From positions 1,816,501 through 1,880,500 of the forward strand of contig NZ_CP015583.1 in the NCBI RefSeq assembly GCF_001941945.1: DNA of 64,000 nucleotides. The letters run 5' to 3'. Every line of letters begins with the position of its first letter. The first letter of the stretch is position 1. Of this stretch, positions 53,921 through 62,024 are shown one piece after another. This stretch comes from Roseomonas gilardii. GTDB lineage: Bacteria; Pseudomonadota; Alphaproteobacteria; Acetobacterales; Acetobacteraceae. A model generated the notes under the pieces. That model was given only the letters and a program-made list of their open reading frames with translations, searched no databases and was not told where the DNA came from. The translations under genes and the position numbers were made by a program.

Positions 53921-55319
53921 CATCCTGATCGTGGATGATGAGCCCGACATCCGGTCCCTGATCGAGGGCATCCTGCAGGATGAGGGGTACGAGACGCGTT
54001 CGGCGCGCAATTCGGACGAGGCGCTGGCTTCCTTCCGACAGCGCCGGCCGAATCTCGTGATCCTGGATATCTGGCTGCAGGGTTCGCGCCTCGACGGGTT
54101 GGGCATCCTCCAGGCCATCCATGGCGAGGAGCCACAGGTGCCGGTGGTGATGATCTCGGGGCATGGCACCATCGAGACGGCGGTCCAGGCGATCCAGCAG
54201 GGGGCCTACGATTTCATCGAGAAGCCTTTCCAATCGGATAGGCTGCTACTCGTGGTCTCCCGGGCGCTGGAAGCCGCGCGGCTGAAGCGGGAGAACAGTG
54301 AGCTGCGCCTGCGGAGCGGGCCGGAAACGGAGCTCGCCGGCGTCTCCTCCGCCATCGCGCAACTCCGCCAGGCGATCGAGCGCCTGGCGCCCACCGGGTC
54401 GCGGGCGCTGATCACCGGCCCGGCCGGCTCCGGCAAGGAGGTCGCGGCGCGGATGATCCATGCGCGCTCCAAGCGCGCCGCCGAGCCCTTCGTGGCACTG
54501 AATTGCGCCACGCTGAACCCCGCCCGCTTCGAGGAGGAGCTGTTCGGCGTCGAGGGCGGCACCGATCCGGCCACCCAGCCGCGCCGCGCCGGCGTGCTGG
54601 AACGTGCCCATGGCGGCACGCTCCTGCTCGACGAGGTCGCGGACATGCCGCTGGAGACCCAGGGCAAGATCGTCCGGGCGCTCCAGGAGCAGGGCTTCGA
54701 GCGCGTGGGCGGCTCCACCCGGGTGAAGGTGGATGTGCGCGTGCTGGCCACCACCAACCGGGACCTCGCCGCCGAGATCGCCGCCGGGCGCTTCCGCGAG
54801 GACCTGTTCTACCGCCTCGCGGTGGTGCCCCTGCGCGTGCCGCCGCTGCGCGAGAGGCGGGAGGACGTGCCGGTGCTGGCGCGCTCCCTGATGGCCCGTT
54901 CCGCCGAGGCCGCCGGCATCCCGCCGCGCGAGATCAGCGAGGACGCCATGGCGGCGATGCAGGCCTATGACTGGCCGGGCAATGTCCGGCAGCTTCGCAA
55001 CATCGTGGACTGGCTGCTGATCATGGCGCCGGGCGGGCCGGGCGAGAGCATCCGCCCGGAGATGCTGCCGCCCGAGATCGGTTCCGCCGCCCCGGCCATG
55101 CTGAAGCTGGACCGTTCCAGCGAGATCATGACCCTGCCGCTGCGGGAAGCGCGCGAGCTCTTCGAGCGACAGTATCTGGAGGCACAGCTTCTGCGCTTCT
55201 GCGGCAATATCAGCCGCACGGCGAATTTCGTCGGCATGGAGCGTTCGGCCCTGCACCGGAAGCTGAAATTCCTGGGTGTGAGCGCCGATGAGCGCGCCAA
55301 TGCCAGCGTGGGGGCCTGA
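53910..55319 (+). CDS. ntrX: Response regulator NtrX (AAA+ protein lacking GAFTGA)
   Basis: 469 aa. Receiver phospho-acceptor Asp53 (LVILDIWLQGSRLDG), AAA+ domain with Walker A ITGPAGSGKEVAARM and Walker B GGTLLLDEVADMPLE, and a C-terminal Fis helix-turn-helix (GNISRTANFVGMERSALHRK). Between ELFGVEGG and RRAGVLERA, where NtrC carries GAFTGA, that sigma-54 contact loop is missing. Family knowledge: alphaproteobacterial NtrX proteins often lack it and may act without sigma-54. The ATG at 53910 lies inside ntrY. It ends the dusB-ntrBC-ntrYX row. Confidence 0.94.
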   Translation: MAHDILIVDDEPDIRSLIEGILQDEGYETRSARNSDEALASFRQRRPNLVILDIWLQGSRLDGLGILQAIHGEEPQVPVVMISGHGTIETAVQAIQQGAYDFIEKPFQSDRLLLVVSRALEAARLKRENSELRLRSGPETELAGVSSAIAQLRQAIERLAPTGSRALITGPAGSGKEVAARMIHARSKRAAEPFVALNCATLNPARFEEELFGVEGGTDPATQPRRAGVLERAHGGTLLLDEVADMPLETQGKIVRALQEQGFERVGGSTRVKVDVRVLATTNRDLAAEIAAGRFREDLFYRLAVVPLRVPPLRERREDVPVLARSLMARSAEAAGIPPREISEDAMAAMQAYDWPGNVRQLRNIVDWLLIMAPGGPGESIRPEMLPPEIGSAAPAMLKLDRSSEIMTLPLREARELFERQYLEAQLLRFCGNISRTANFVGMERSALHRKLKFLGVSADERANASVGA

Positions 55320-55340
55320 AGCGGGCCCCTGAGCCGGGTC

Positions 55341-55365
55341 ACTGACCGAGCCTTCAGTCTTTTTT
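55341..55365 (+). terminator. Possible weak terminator after ntrX
   Basis: A short stem ACTGA / TCAGT followed by CTTTTTT begins 22 bases after the ntrX stop. The stem is only five base pairs, but a six-T run is rare in this GC-rich window. Confidence 0.4.
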
Positions 55366-55421
55366 GCCCGGGTTTCGGGCCTGATGGGAGACCCCGGAGG
55401 GAAAGCCCCCGGGGATATCGG

Positions 55422-56294
55422 ATGTCGCGTATCGCCTATGTGAACGGCCAGTATGTCCCGCAGCGCCAGGCCAGCGTGAATGTGGAGGACCGGGGCTATC
55501 AGTTCGGGGACGGGATCTACGAGGTCGTCCACATCCACCAGGGCCGCTTCATCGACGAGGACCGCCACCTCTCGCGGCTGGAGCGCAGCCTGCGCGAGAT
55601 CCGCATCCCGATGCCGATGAGCATGGTGGCGCTGCGCTCGGTGCTGCGCGAGGTGGTACGGCGGAACCGGATCGCCGAGGGGCTGGTCTATATGCAGGTG
55701 ACGCGGGGCGTGGCGCCGCGCGACCACGCCTTCCCGAAGAAGCCGGTGCCGCCGGCGGTGGTGATGACGGTCAAGCGGATCCCGCCTTATCCCGCCAGCA
55801 TCGAGGGCTGGAGCCTCAAGGCCATCACCGCGCCGGATGAGCGCTGGGCGCGGCCCGACATCAAGACGGTGAACCTGCTGCCCAACGTGTTGGCGCGGCA
55901 GGCGGCGCGGGAGCAGGGCGCGGCCGAGGCCATCCTGTTCAACCCGGCGACCCGCGAGGTCACGGAATGCGCCGCGACCAGCTTCTGGATCGTGGACGAG
56001 GCCGGCACCATCCGGACGCGGCATCTCGACCAGCACATCCTGCCCGGCTGCACCCGTGGGGCGCTGATCGCGGAGATGCGGGAGGCCGGCATCCCCTTCG
56101 AGGAAGGCAGCTTCACGCTGGACGACCTCGCCCGGGCGCGGGAAGCCTTCATCACCTCCGCCACCTCCTTCGTGAAGCCGGTCGTCGAGGTGGACGGGAA
56201 GCCGGTTGGCGAGGGCAAGGCCGGGCCGGTGGCGCGGCAGCTCTTCGACCTCTTTGCCCGGCACGTGAAGGGCGGGCTCCCGAACGCCGCGTGA
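55422..56294 (+). CDS. dat: D-amino-acid aminotransferase (class IV PLP enzyme)
   Basis: 290 aa fold-type IV aminotransferase. The PLP Lys is in DIKTVNLLPNVLARQ (about residue 145). The N-terminus RIAYVNGQYVPQRQASVNVE and GYQFGDGIYEVVHIHQG are typical, and AEAILFNPATREVTECAATS follows. D-alanine transaminases make D-Glu and D-amino acids for peptidoglycan; branched-chain relatives look similar, so substrate choice is inferred. The position after ntrX and before hfq is a common alphaproteobacterial one. Confidence 0.87.
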   Translation: MSRIAYVNGQYVPQRQASVNVEDRGYQFGDGIYEVVHIHQGRFIDEDRHLSRLERSLREIRIPMPMSMVALRSVLREVVRRNRIAEGLVYMQVTRGVAPRDHAFPKKPVPPAVVMTVKRIPPYPASIEGWSLKAITAPDERWARPDIKTVNLLPNVLARQAAREQGAAEAILFNPATREVTECAATSFWIVDEAGTIRTRHLDQHILPGCTRGALIAEMREAGIPFEEGSFTLDDLARAREAFITSATSFVKPVVEVDGKPVGEGKAGPVARQLFDLFARHVKGGLPNAA

Positions 56295-56965
56295 GCGCCC
56301 TGGACACTCTACCCCGGGCCATCGTCTGGGACTGGGACAACACCCTGGCCGATGGTTGGCCGGCCATCATGGCCGGACTGAATGCCGCCTTCTCGGCTTT
56401 CGGCCTGCCGCGATGGTCGTTGGAGGAGGTGCGGGCCAATGTCCGCAAGTCCCTTCGGGATTCCTTCCCCACGATCTTCGGGGCCGAATGGACCCGGGCG
56501 CGGGACATCTTCTACGCCGAGGTCCGGGCCCGGCATCTCGCGGTTTTGGAGCCCATGCCCGGCGCAGGCGCCCTGCTGGCCGAGGCCGCGCGGCATATCC
56601 CGCTGGCGGTAGTCTCCAACAAGCAGGGGCCGCTGCTGCGGGCCGAGGCCGCGCAACTCGGCTGGACGGGCCATTTTCGTGCGCTGGTCGGGGCAGGGGA
56701 TGCGGCGGCCGATAAGCCCTCGCCGGAGCCGATCCGCCTCGCCTGTGCCGCCTGCGGCATTTTGCCGGGGCCGGATGTCTGGTATGTGGGGGATAACGCC
56801 CTGGACATGGAGGCCGCGCGCCGTGCCGGCTGCCGGGGCGTGCTGCTGGGCCTTGCCGAACACGATGGCGGGCTCGCGGCGATCATGCGGGACGGGGATT
56901 ACCCTGACGCCGAAATGATGCGGTCCGCCCTGGCGGGGCTTGCATTGACGGCGCGCTTGGGCTGA
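56291..56965 (+). CDS. HAD-superfamily hydrolase (phosphoglycolate phosphatase-like)
   Basis: 224 aa. HAD motif I is IVWDWDNTLADGW with the nucleophile Asp, motif II is LAVVSNKQGPLL, motif III Lys lies in AAADKPSPEP and motif IV is VWYVGDNALDMEAARRAGC. The helical cap is inserted after motif I. Such proteins hydrolyse small phosphate esters; the substrate is not predictable. A GTG start overlaps the dat stop by four bases. Confidence 0.86.
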   Translation: MSALDTLPRAIVWDWDNTLADGWPAIMAGLNAAFSAFGLPRWSLEEVRANVRKSLRDSFPTIFGAEWTRARDIFYAEVRARHLAVLEPMPGAGALLAEAARHIPLAVVSNKQGPLLRAEAAQLGWTGHFRALVGAGDAAADKPSPEPIRLACAACGILPGPDVWYVGDNALDMEAARRAGCRGVLLGLAEHDGGLAAIMRDGDYPDAEMMRSALAGLALTARLG

Positions 56966-57058
56966 ACCTCGCCCGCTTGGGTGCGGGGGTGCCGCACCCT
57001 GTTTTCCAGGAGAGGGCCGGGCAAACCGGCTCCGCTCACAAGAAGAAGGACCGAGCCG

Positions 57059-57379
57059 ATGGCCGCCGAGAAGTCCCAGAACGTTCAGGACGTGTTCCTG
57101 AACCATGTCCGCAAGAGCAAGACCCCCGTCACGGTATTCCTCGTGAACGGCGTGAAGCTCCAGGGCATCATTACCTGGTTTGATAATTTTTCCGTGCTGC
57201 TTCGTCGCGACGGGCATACCCAGCTCGTCTACAAGCACGCCATCAGCACGGTCATGCCGGGTGCCCCGATCCAACTCTTCGATGCCGCCTCGTCGGGTCA
57301 GCAGGCGCCTGAGCGCCCGCTGCGCGAGACGACCATGACCCTGCACCGGGAGCCGCAACCTGTCGGCAGTTCTGACTGA
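57059..57379 (+). CDS. hfq: RNA chaperone Hfq
   Basis: 106 aa Sm-like protein. The Sm1 motif is [20 protein letters not shown] with [12 protein letters not shown], and the Sm2 motif is [13 protein letters not shown]. Hfq hexamers pair small RNAs with mRNAs. A 30-residue C-terminal tail after the Sm core is longer than in short alphaproteobacterial Hfqs. The ATG at 57059 follows AAGGA, and the upstream extension has no similarity. Its last 20 bases appear to contain the start of hflX. Confidence 0.95.
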   Translation: MAAEKSQNVQDVFLNHVRKSKTPVTVFLVNGVKLQGIITWFDNFSVLLRRDGHTQLVYKHAISTVMPGAPIQLFDAASSGQQAPERPLRETTMTLHREPQPVGSSD

Positions 57380-58685
57380 CACGCGCGGCGGGCCGACGCC
57401 CGCCGCCGTCATCCTTCCCTGGGAAAAGCCCGGCCGCATCGGCCTGGAATTTCCCGGGGCGAGCCGCGCCGCCGAGGCACGACTGGCCGAGGCGGTCGGC
57501 CTCGCGGCCTCCATCGGTGTCGCCATCGTCCACAGCGCGGCTCTGCCGCTGCGCATCCGCCGCCCCAGCACCCTGCTGGGCGAGGGGCAGGTGGAATCCG
57601 TCGCCCAGGCGGTGAAGGAGCACCATGTTCAGGTCGTGGTGGTGGATGCGGCGCTCACGCCCGTCCAGCAGCGCAACCTGGAGCGCGACTGGGGCTGCAA
57701 GGTCATCGACCGGACCGGCCTGATCCTGGAGATCTTCGGCGAACGCGCCCGTACGCGGGAAGGCTCCCTGCAGGTCGAACTCGCGCACCTGGAATACCAA
57801 CGCACACGCCTCGTGCGGTCCTGGACCCACCTGGAGCGGCAGCGGGGCGGCTTCGGCTTCCTCGGCGGCCCCGGTGAGTCGCAGATCGAGATCGACCGCC
57901 GCCTGATCGGCGAGCGGATCGTCAAGCTGAAGAAGGAGCTGGAACAGGTCCGCCGCACCCGCGGCCTGCACCGCCGGGCGCGTGAGAAGGTGCCACATCC
58001 CGTGGTGGCATTGGTCGGCTACACCAATGCTGGCAAGTCCACCCTGTTCAATGCGCTCACCGGCGCCAGCGTCTATGCGCAGGACCAGCTCTTCGCGACG
58101 CTGGACCCGACCATGCGCGCCATCCGCCTGCCCAGCGGGCGGACGGTGATCCTGTCGGACACGGTGGGCTTCATCTCGGAACTGCCGACCCAGCTCGTGG
58201 AGGCCTTCCGCGCTACGCTGGAGGAAGTCGCCGCCGCCGACGTCATCCTGCATGTGCGCGACGTCGCGCATCCTGACTCGGCCGCTCAGCGCGCCGATGT
58301 CCTGGAGGTGCTGAACGAGATGGCCGAGGGCCCGGACGCGCCGCTGGACCCGGACTGGACCGGCCGCATGCTGGAGGTGCTGAACAAGGCCGACCTGCTC
58401 GGCGGGCTGGACCAGGCCGCCGAGCGCGGGGCAGGGGAGGCGATCGCCGTCTCGGCCCTGACCGGCGAAGGGCTCGACCGGCTGCGTCACGCGCTGGACG
58501 AGCGGCTTTCCGCCGGCATGGTGGTGACGGATGTCTCGGTGGAGCCGGCCGACGGCGCCGCCGTCGCCTGGCTCTACCAGAATGGCGAGGTGCTGGCCCG
58601 CGAGGATGGCGAGGACGCCATCCATCTCCGGGTCCGGCTCACCCAGGCCGATCTGGGCCGCTTCGAGACACGCCAGGGACCCTGA
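57360..58685 (+). CDS. hflX: GTPase HflX, probable CTG start overlapping hfq
   Basis: About 441 aa. HflX splits stalled or heat-damaged ribosomes. The N-terminal domain includes [20 protein letters not shown], then [20 protein letters not shown] and [19 protein letters not shown]. The G domain has G1 [14 protein letters not shown]3 [12 protein letters not shown] and G4 NKAD. The first in-frame GTG (57591) lies inside the conserved N-terminal domain and would remove about 77 residues. The frame is open upstream to a TGA at 57336-57338 and contains no ATG, GTG or TTG before 57591. A CTG at 57360 has GGGAG seven bases before it; a CTG at 57372 is the alternative. Confidence 0.85.
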   Translation: MSAVLTDTRGGPTPAAVILPWEKPGRIGLEFPGASRAAEARLAEAVGLAASIGVAIVHSAALPLRIRRPSTLLGEGQVESVAQAVKEHHVQVVVVDAALTPVQQRNLERDWGCKVIDRTGLILEIFGERARTREGSLQVELAHLEYQRTRLVRSWTHLERQRGGFGFLGGPGESQIEIDRRLIGERIVKLKKELEQVRRTRGLHRRAREKVPHPVVALVGYTNAGKSTLFNALTGASVYAQDQLFATLDPTMRAIRLPSGRTVILSDTVGFISELPTQLVEAFRATLEEVAAADVILHVRDVAHPDSAAQRADVLEVLNEMAEGPDAPLDPDWTGRMLEVLNKADLLGGLDQAAERGAGEAIAVSALTGEGLDRLRHALDERLSAGMVVTDVSVEPADGAAVAWLYQNGEVLAREDGEDAIHLRVRLTQADLGRFETRQGP

Positions 58686-58692
58686 ACACCCG

Positions 58693-59526
58693 ATGACCAT
58701 CAACGCACGGGCGGTGACCGACATCGCCCAGTTGCTGCGCGAAGCGGCGCAGCGCGAGATCATGCCCCGCTTCCGCCGCCTGGCGGAGGGGGCGGTGCGG
58801 ATCAAGACCGGCCCGACCGATCTGGTGACCGATGCGGACGAGGCGGCCGAGCGCCACATCGCCGCCGGGCTCCAGGCCATGCTGCCGGGCTGCGTGGTGG
58901 TGGGCGAGGAAGCGACCGCCGCCGATCCGGGCCTGCTGGACCGGCTGGCGGATGCGGAACTGGGTTTCGTGGTCGATCCGGTGGACGGAACGGCGAATTT
59001 CGCCGCCGGCGTGCCGCTCTTCGGCACCATGGCAGCGGCCTTCCGGCGCGGGGAGATCATCGCCGCCTGGATCCACGATCCGGTGAGCGACGACACCGCC
59101 GTGGCGCTGCGTGGCGAGGGTGCCTGGAACGAGGCGGCGGACGGCACCCGGACCGGCGCCTTGCAGGTGGCCGAGCCAGTGCCAGTGGGGCGGATGGTGG
59201 CGGGAGTTTCCTGGACCTATCTGCCGGAGCCGTTGCGCTCGCGCGTGGTGAATCGCCTGCCGGCGCTGGGCTCGACCTTCCATTTCCGGTGCGCCGCGCA
59301 TGAATACCTGTTGCTGGCGAGCGGCCATATCCATGCGACCTTCTACAACCGCCTGATGCCCTGGGATCACGCCCCGGGATGGCTGCTGCACCAGGAGGCC
59401 GGGGGTTATTCCGCCCAGTTCGACGGCAAGCCCTATGACGCGGCACGGGTCCGGACCGGCGGGCTGATCTGCGCGCCGGACCGTGACTCCTGGCAGGAGC
59501 TGCGGGACACCCTGCTGGGCGGCTAG
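58693..59526 (+). CDS. Inositol monophosphatase-family phosphatase
   Basis: 277 aa. Metal and substrate motifs are complete: GEEAT (first Glu, about 74), DPVDGTANFAAGVPLFGTM (second metal site, about 96-114), and MPWDHAPGWLLHQEAGGYSA (third, near 220). The family splits inositol phosphate, PAP or histidinol phosphate, and which one cannot be told. Located seven bases after hflX. Its TAG stop and the mazG stop share the same CTAG on opposite strands. Confidence 0.9.
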   Translation: MTINARAVTDIAQLLREAAQREIMPRFRRLAEGAVRIKTGPTDLVTDADEAAERHIAAGLQAMLPGCVVVGEEATAADPGLLDRLADAELGFVVDPVDGTANFAAGVPLFGTMAAAFRRGEIIAAWIHDPVSDDTAVALRGEGAWNEAADGTRTGALQVAEPVPVGRMVAGVSWTYLPEPLRSRVVNRLPALGSTFHFRCAAHEYLLLASGHIHATFYNRLMPWDHAPGWLLHQEAGGYSAQFDGKPYDAARVRTGGLICAPDRDSWQELRDTLLGG

Positions 59527-60380
59527 CCCTGTCCCTGGCGTTCCGCCGCCTTGGCGGACTGCCAGAGCGCCTCCATCTCCTCCAGCGAGGCGTCGCGCGG
59601 CGCGCGGCCCTCCCGTGCCAGGGCCGTCTCGATGGCTCCGAAACGGCGCTCGAACTTGGCGTTCGCCCGGTTCAGGCACTGCTCCGGGTCGAGGTCCAGC
59701 TTCCGCGCCAGATTGGCCAGGACGAAGAGCATGTCGCCCATCTCGTCCTCCAGCCGGGCGCGGTCGGCACCGGGCAGTTCAGCCCGCAACTCCGCCGTTT
59801 CCTCGGCCAGCTTCTCCAGCACGGATTCCGTATCCGGCCAGTCGAAACCGACCCGGCCGGCGCGGCGAGTCAGCTTGGCGGCGCGAGTCAGGGCGGGGAG
59901 GGCCTCCGGCACCCCGGCCAGCGTTCCGGTCTCGCCGCGCTTCGCCCGCTCGGTGGATTTGCGGGCCTCCCAGGCCTCGGTCTGGGCGGCGGCATCGGCG
60001 ATCTCGGCCGAGCCGAAGACATGCGGGTGCCGCGCCAGCATCTTGTCGCCGATCGAGCGCGCCACGTCGGCGAAGCGGAAATGCCCCGCTTCCTCAGCCA
60101 TCTGCGCGTGATAGACGGCCTGGAAGAGCAGGTCGCCCAACTCGTCGCGCAGGGCCGGCCAGTCGCGCCGGGCGATGGCGTCCGCGACCTCATAGGCTTC
60201 CTCGATCGTATAGGGCGCGATGCTGTCGAAATCCTGCACCTGGTCCCAAGGGCAGCCATCCGGCGCCCGGAGCCGTGCCATGATGTTCAGGAGGCGCCGG
60301 ATCTCCCGGGCGGCGTCCTCGCGCTCCGGTTCTTCCGGACCATGCGAGACGTCGGGGGAGGACGGATTGGCTGGGTTCAT
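59523..60380 (-). CDS. mazG: Nucleoside triphosphate pyrophosphohydrolase MazG
   Basis: 285 aa with two MazG domains. The first has CPWDQVQDFDSIAPYTIEEA (metal Glu in EEAYEV) and RDELGDLLFQAVYHAQMAEE; the second has EKLAEETAELRAEL and EDEMGDMLFVLANLARKLDL. MazG hydrolyses NTPs/dNTPs to the monophosphate and removes abnormal nucleotides. Usual length. It is convergent with the IMPase gene and shares its stop position. It lies downstream of the MBL gene on the same strand but behind its own AT-rich spacer. Confidence 0.94.
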   Translation of the reverse strand: MNPANPSSPDVSHGPEEPEREDAAREIRRLLNIMARLRAPDGCPWDQVQDFDSIAPYTIEEAYEVADAIARRDWPALRDELGDLLFQAVYHAQMAEEAGHFRFADVARSIGDKMLARHPHVFGSAEIADAAAQTEAWEARKSTERAKRGETGTLAGVPEALPALTRAAKLTRRAGRVGFDWPDTESVLEKLAEETAELRAELPGADRARLEDEMGDMLFVLANLARKLDLDPEQCLNRANAKFERRFGAIETALAREGRAPRDASLEEMEALWQSAKAAERQGQG

Positions 60381-60401
60381 CGGGCTGCTTCTTTAATTTC
60401 G

Positions 60402-60415
60402 ATAATATATATTAT
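60402..60415. promoter_or_regulatory. AT-only 14-bp palindrome upstream of mazG
   Basis: ATAATATATATTAT is a perfect palindrome 22 bases before the mazG start, in a short AT-rich spacer (about 60391-60424) that contrasts with the surrounding GC-rich DNA. It probably belongs to the mazG promoter. A regulator site is possible but unproven. Confidence 0.45.
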
Positions 60416-60442
60416 GTAAAATGATGGAGGCCTGGGAGAGCC

Positions 60443-61231
60443 TCAGCGGCTCTCCAGCACCAGTCCGTCATGGGCCGCTTCGATACCCTCCGGCAGGTTC
60501 GCCCGCATCCAGGCCCAGTCCAGATCCGGCCCCATATGCGTCAGCACGGTGCGGCGCGGACGCAGCCGCTCCACCCACTGCACCACCTGTTCCAGATGTG
60601 CGTGTACCGGATGCGGGCGCCGGCCGAAGCAGCCCACGATCCAGGTATCGAGCCCGTGGAGCTGCTCCAGGCTTTCCTCCGGCATCACCACCACATCGGT
60701 CGAATAGGCAAAGTCGCCGATCCTCAGCCCCAGCGTGTCCATGACCTTGTGGTCCTGGCGGAACAGCCGGATCGGAAAGCCGGCGGCCTCGATCTCCTGC
60801 CCCGCATCGATCTCCACGGGCACCAACGCCGGGCGATAGAAGGTCGGCGTCGGCTCGCGGAAGGCATAGTCGAAGCGCCGGGCGGCATCCTCCAGCGTCG
60901 CCAGAGTGCCGAAGCACGGCAAGGCCCGGTCCATGAGGCGGTTGAGCTGCCGCACATCGTCCAGCCCCATCACGTGATCGGCATGGGAATGGGTCAGCAG
61001 GATCGCATCCACCCAGGCACAGCCCACGGCCAGGAGCTGCGTCCGCATGTCGGGCCCGGCATCGACCAGCAGAGTCTGCCCTCCGGGCGCCTGGATCAGG
61101 ATGCTGGAACGGCTGCGACGGTTCCGCGGCTCCCAGGGGTCGCAGGCGCCCCAGTCGCCACGGCCATCCGCGCCGCCGATGATCGGAACACCCCCGGAAC
61201 TGCCACAACCCAGGACAGTGATTTTCAACAA
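60443..61231 (-). CDS. MBL-fold phosphodiesterase/hydrolase (PhnP-like)
   Basis: 262 aa metallo-beta-lactamase fold. It starts KITVLGCGSSGGVPIIGGAD and has the metal motif LLTHSHADHVMGLDDV (about 80-95) with further ligands in RLFRQDHKVMDT, FAYSTDVVVMPEES and VLTHMGPDLDW. PhnP-like members are cyclic phosphodiesterases. There is no ATG at the right place: TTG at 61231 lies six bases after AAGGAG, and that Shine-Dalgarno overlaps the tatD stop codon. This is the last gene of the holB-metG-tatD operon. Confidence 0.88.
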   Translation of the reverse strand: MLKITVLGCGSSGGVPIIGGADGRGDWGACDPWEPRNRRSRSSILIQAPGGQTLLVDAGPDMRTQLLAVGCAWVDAILLTHSHADHVMGLDDVRQLNRLMDRALPCFGTLATLEDAARRFDYAFREPTPTFYRPALVPVEIDAGQEIEAAGFPIRLFRQDHKVMDTLGLRIGDFAYSTDVVVMPEESLEQLHGLDTWIVGCFGRRPHPVHAHLEQVVQWVERLRPRRTVLTHMGPDLDWAWMRANLPEGIEAAHDGLVLESR

Positions 61232-61241
61232 GAACAGCTCC

Positions 61242-62024
61242 TTAGGCGATCTTCTTGAAAAGCCTTCTGACATTTCCCGTGGTCAGTGCGGCAAGCTCTT
61301 CCAGGCTCATCCCCCTGACTTCGGCCAGTTTCCGGGCCGTGTGCATGACATAGGCCGGTTCGCAGCGCTTGCCGCGGAAAGGTGCGGGCGCGAGATAGGG
61401 CGCATCCGTCTCAACGAGCAGCCGATCCGCAGGAAGATCGCGCGCCACATCCCTGATATCCTGGCTTTTCGGGAAGGTCAGGATGCCGGAGAAGGAGACA
61501 TAGCCCCCATCCGCCACGACCTCTTCCGCCAGGGCGCGGCCGGAGGAGAAACAGTGCAGCAGCACATCGAAAGCCCCACCCGACTCACGCTCCTCGCGCA
61601 GGATTCGGGCCGTGTCCTCGTCCGCCGCCCGCGTATGCACCACGACCGGCAAGCCAAGGCGCCGGGCCACGCGGATATGGCGCCGGAAGCTCTCCGCCTG
61701 GATCGCCGCGTGCTCAGCCGCGTAGTGGTAGTCCAGCCCGGTCTCGCCAATGCCCACGACGCGCGGATGATCGGCGGCGGCGGCGATCTCCGCTTCCTCC
61801 GGCATCGGCACCTCATGGATGCTCAGCGGATGCACACCGACCGTGCCCCAGACATCAGGGAAGCGCTCGATCAGCCCCCTCACCGCCTCCGCCTGGGCAA
61901 TCCTGGTGCCGATGGTGATCATCCGCCCCACGCCCGCCTCGCGGGCACGCCCGACCACCGCCTCGACCTCTTCCTCGCTGAAATAGTCGAGGTGGCAGTG
62001 GCTGTCGGTGATCGTTTCGCTCAC
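61242..62024 (-). CDS. tatD: TatD-family metal-dependent deoxyribonuclease
   Basis: 260 aa TIM-barrel hydrolase. Metal ligands: ITDSHCHLDYF at the start, VGIGETGLDYHYAAEHAAI near 95, VVHTRAADED, LHCFSSGRALAEEV and LVETDAPYLAPAPFRGKRCE. TatD enzymes are 3'-5' DNases with a role in DNA repair or degradation; no part of the Tat system is implied. It overlaps the metG stop by four bases. Confidence 0.93.
   Translation of the reverse strand: MSETITDSHCHLDYFSEEEVEAVVGRAREAGVGRMITIGTRIAQAEAVRGLIERFPDVWGTVGVHPLSIHEVPMPEEAEIAAAADHPRVVGIGETGLDYHYAAEHAAIQAESFRRHIRVARRLGLPVVVHTRAADEDTARILREERESGGAFDVLLHCFSSGRALAEEVVADGGYVSFSGILTFPKSQDIRDVARDLPADRLLVETDAPYLAPAPFRGKRCEPAYVMHTARKLAEVRGMSLEELAALTTGNVRRLFKKIA

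Noticed and set aside
57591-58685. Start of hflX at the GTG at 57591
   Set aside because: It falls within the conserved [12 protein letters not shown] segment of the N-terminal domain, so it would remove domain residues that are clearly encoded upstream in the same frame.
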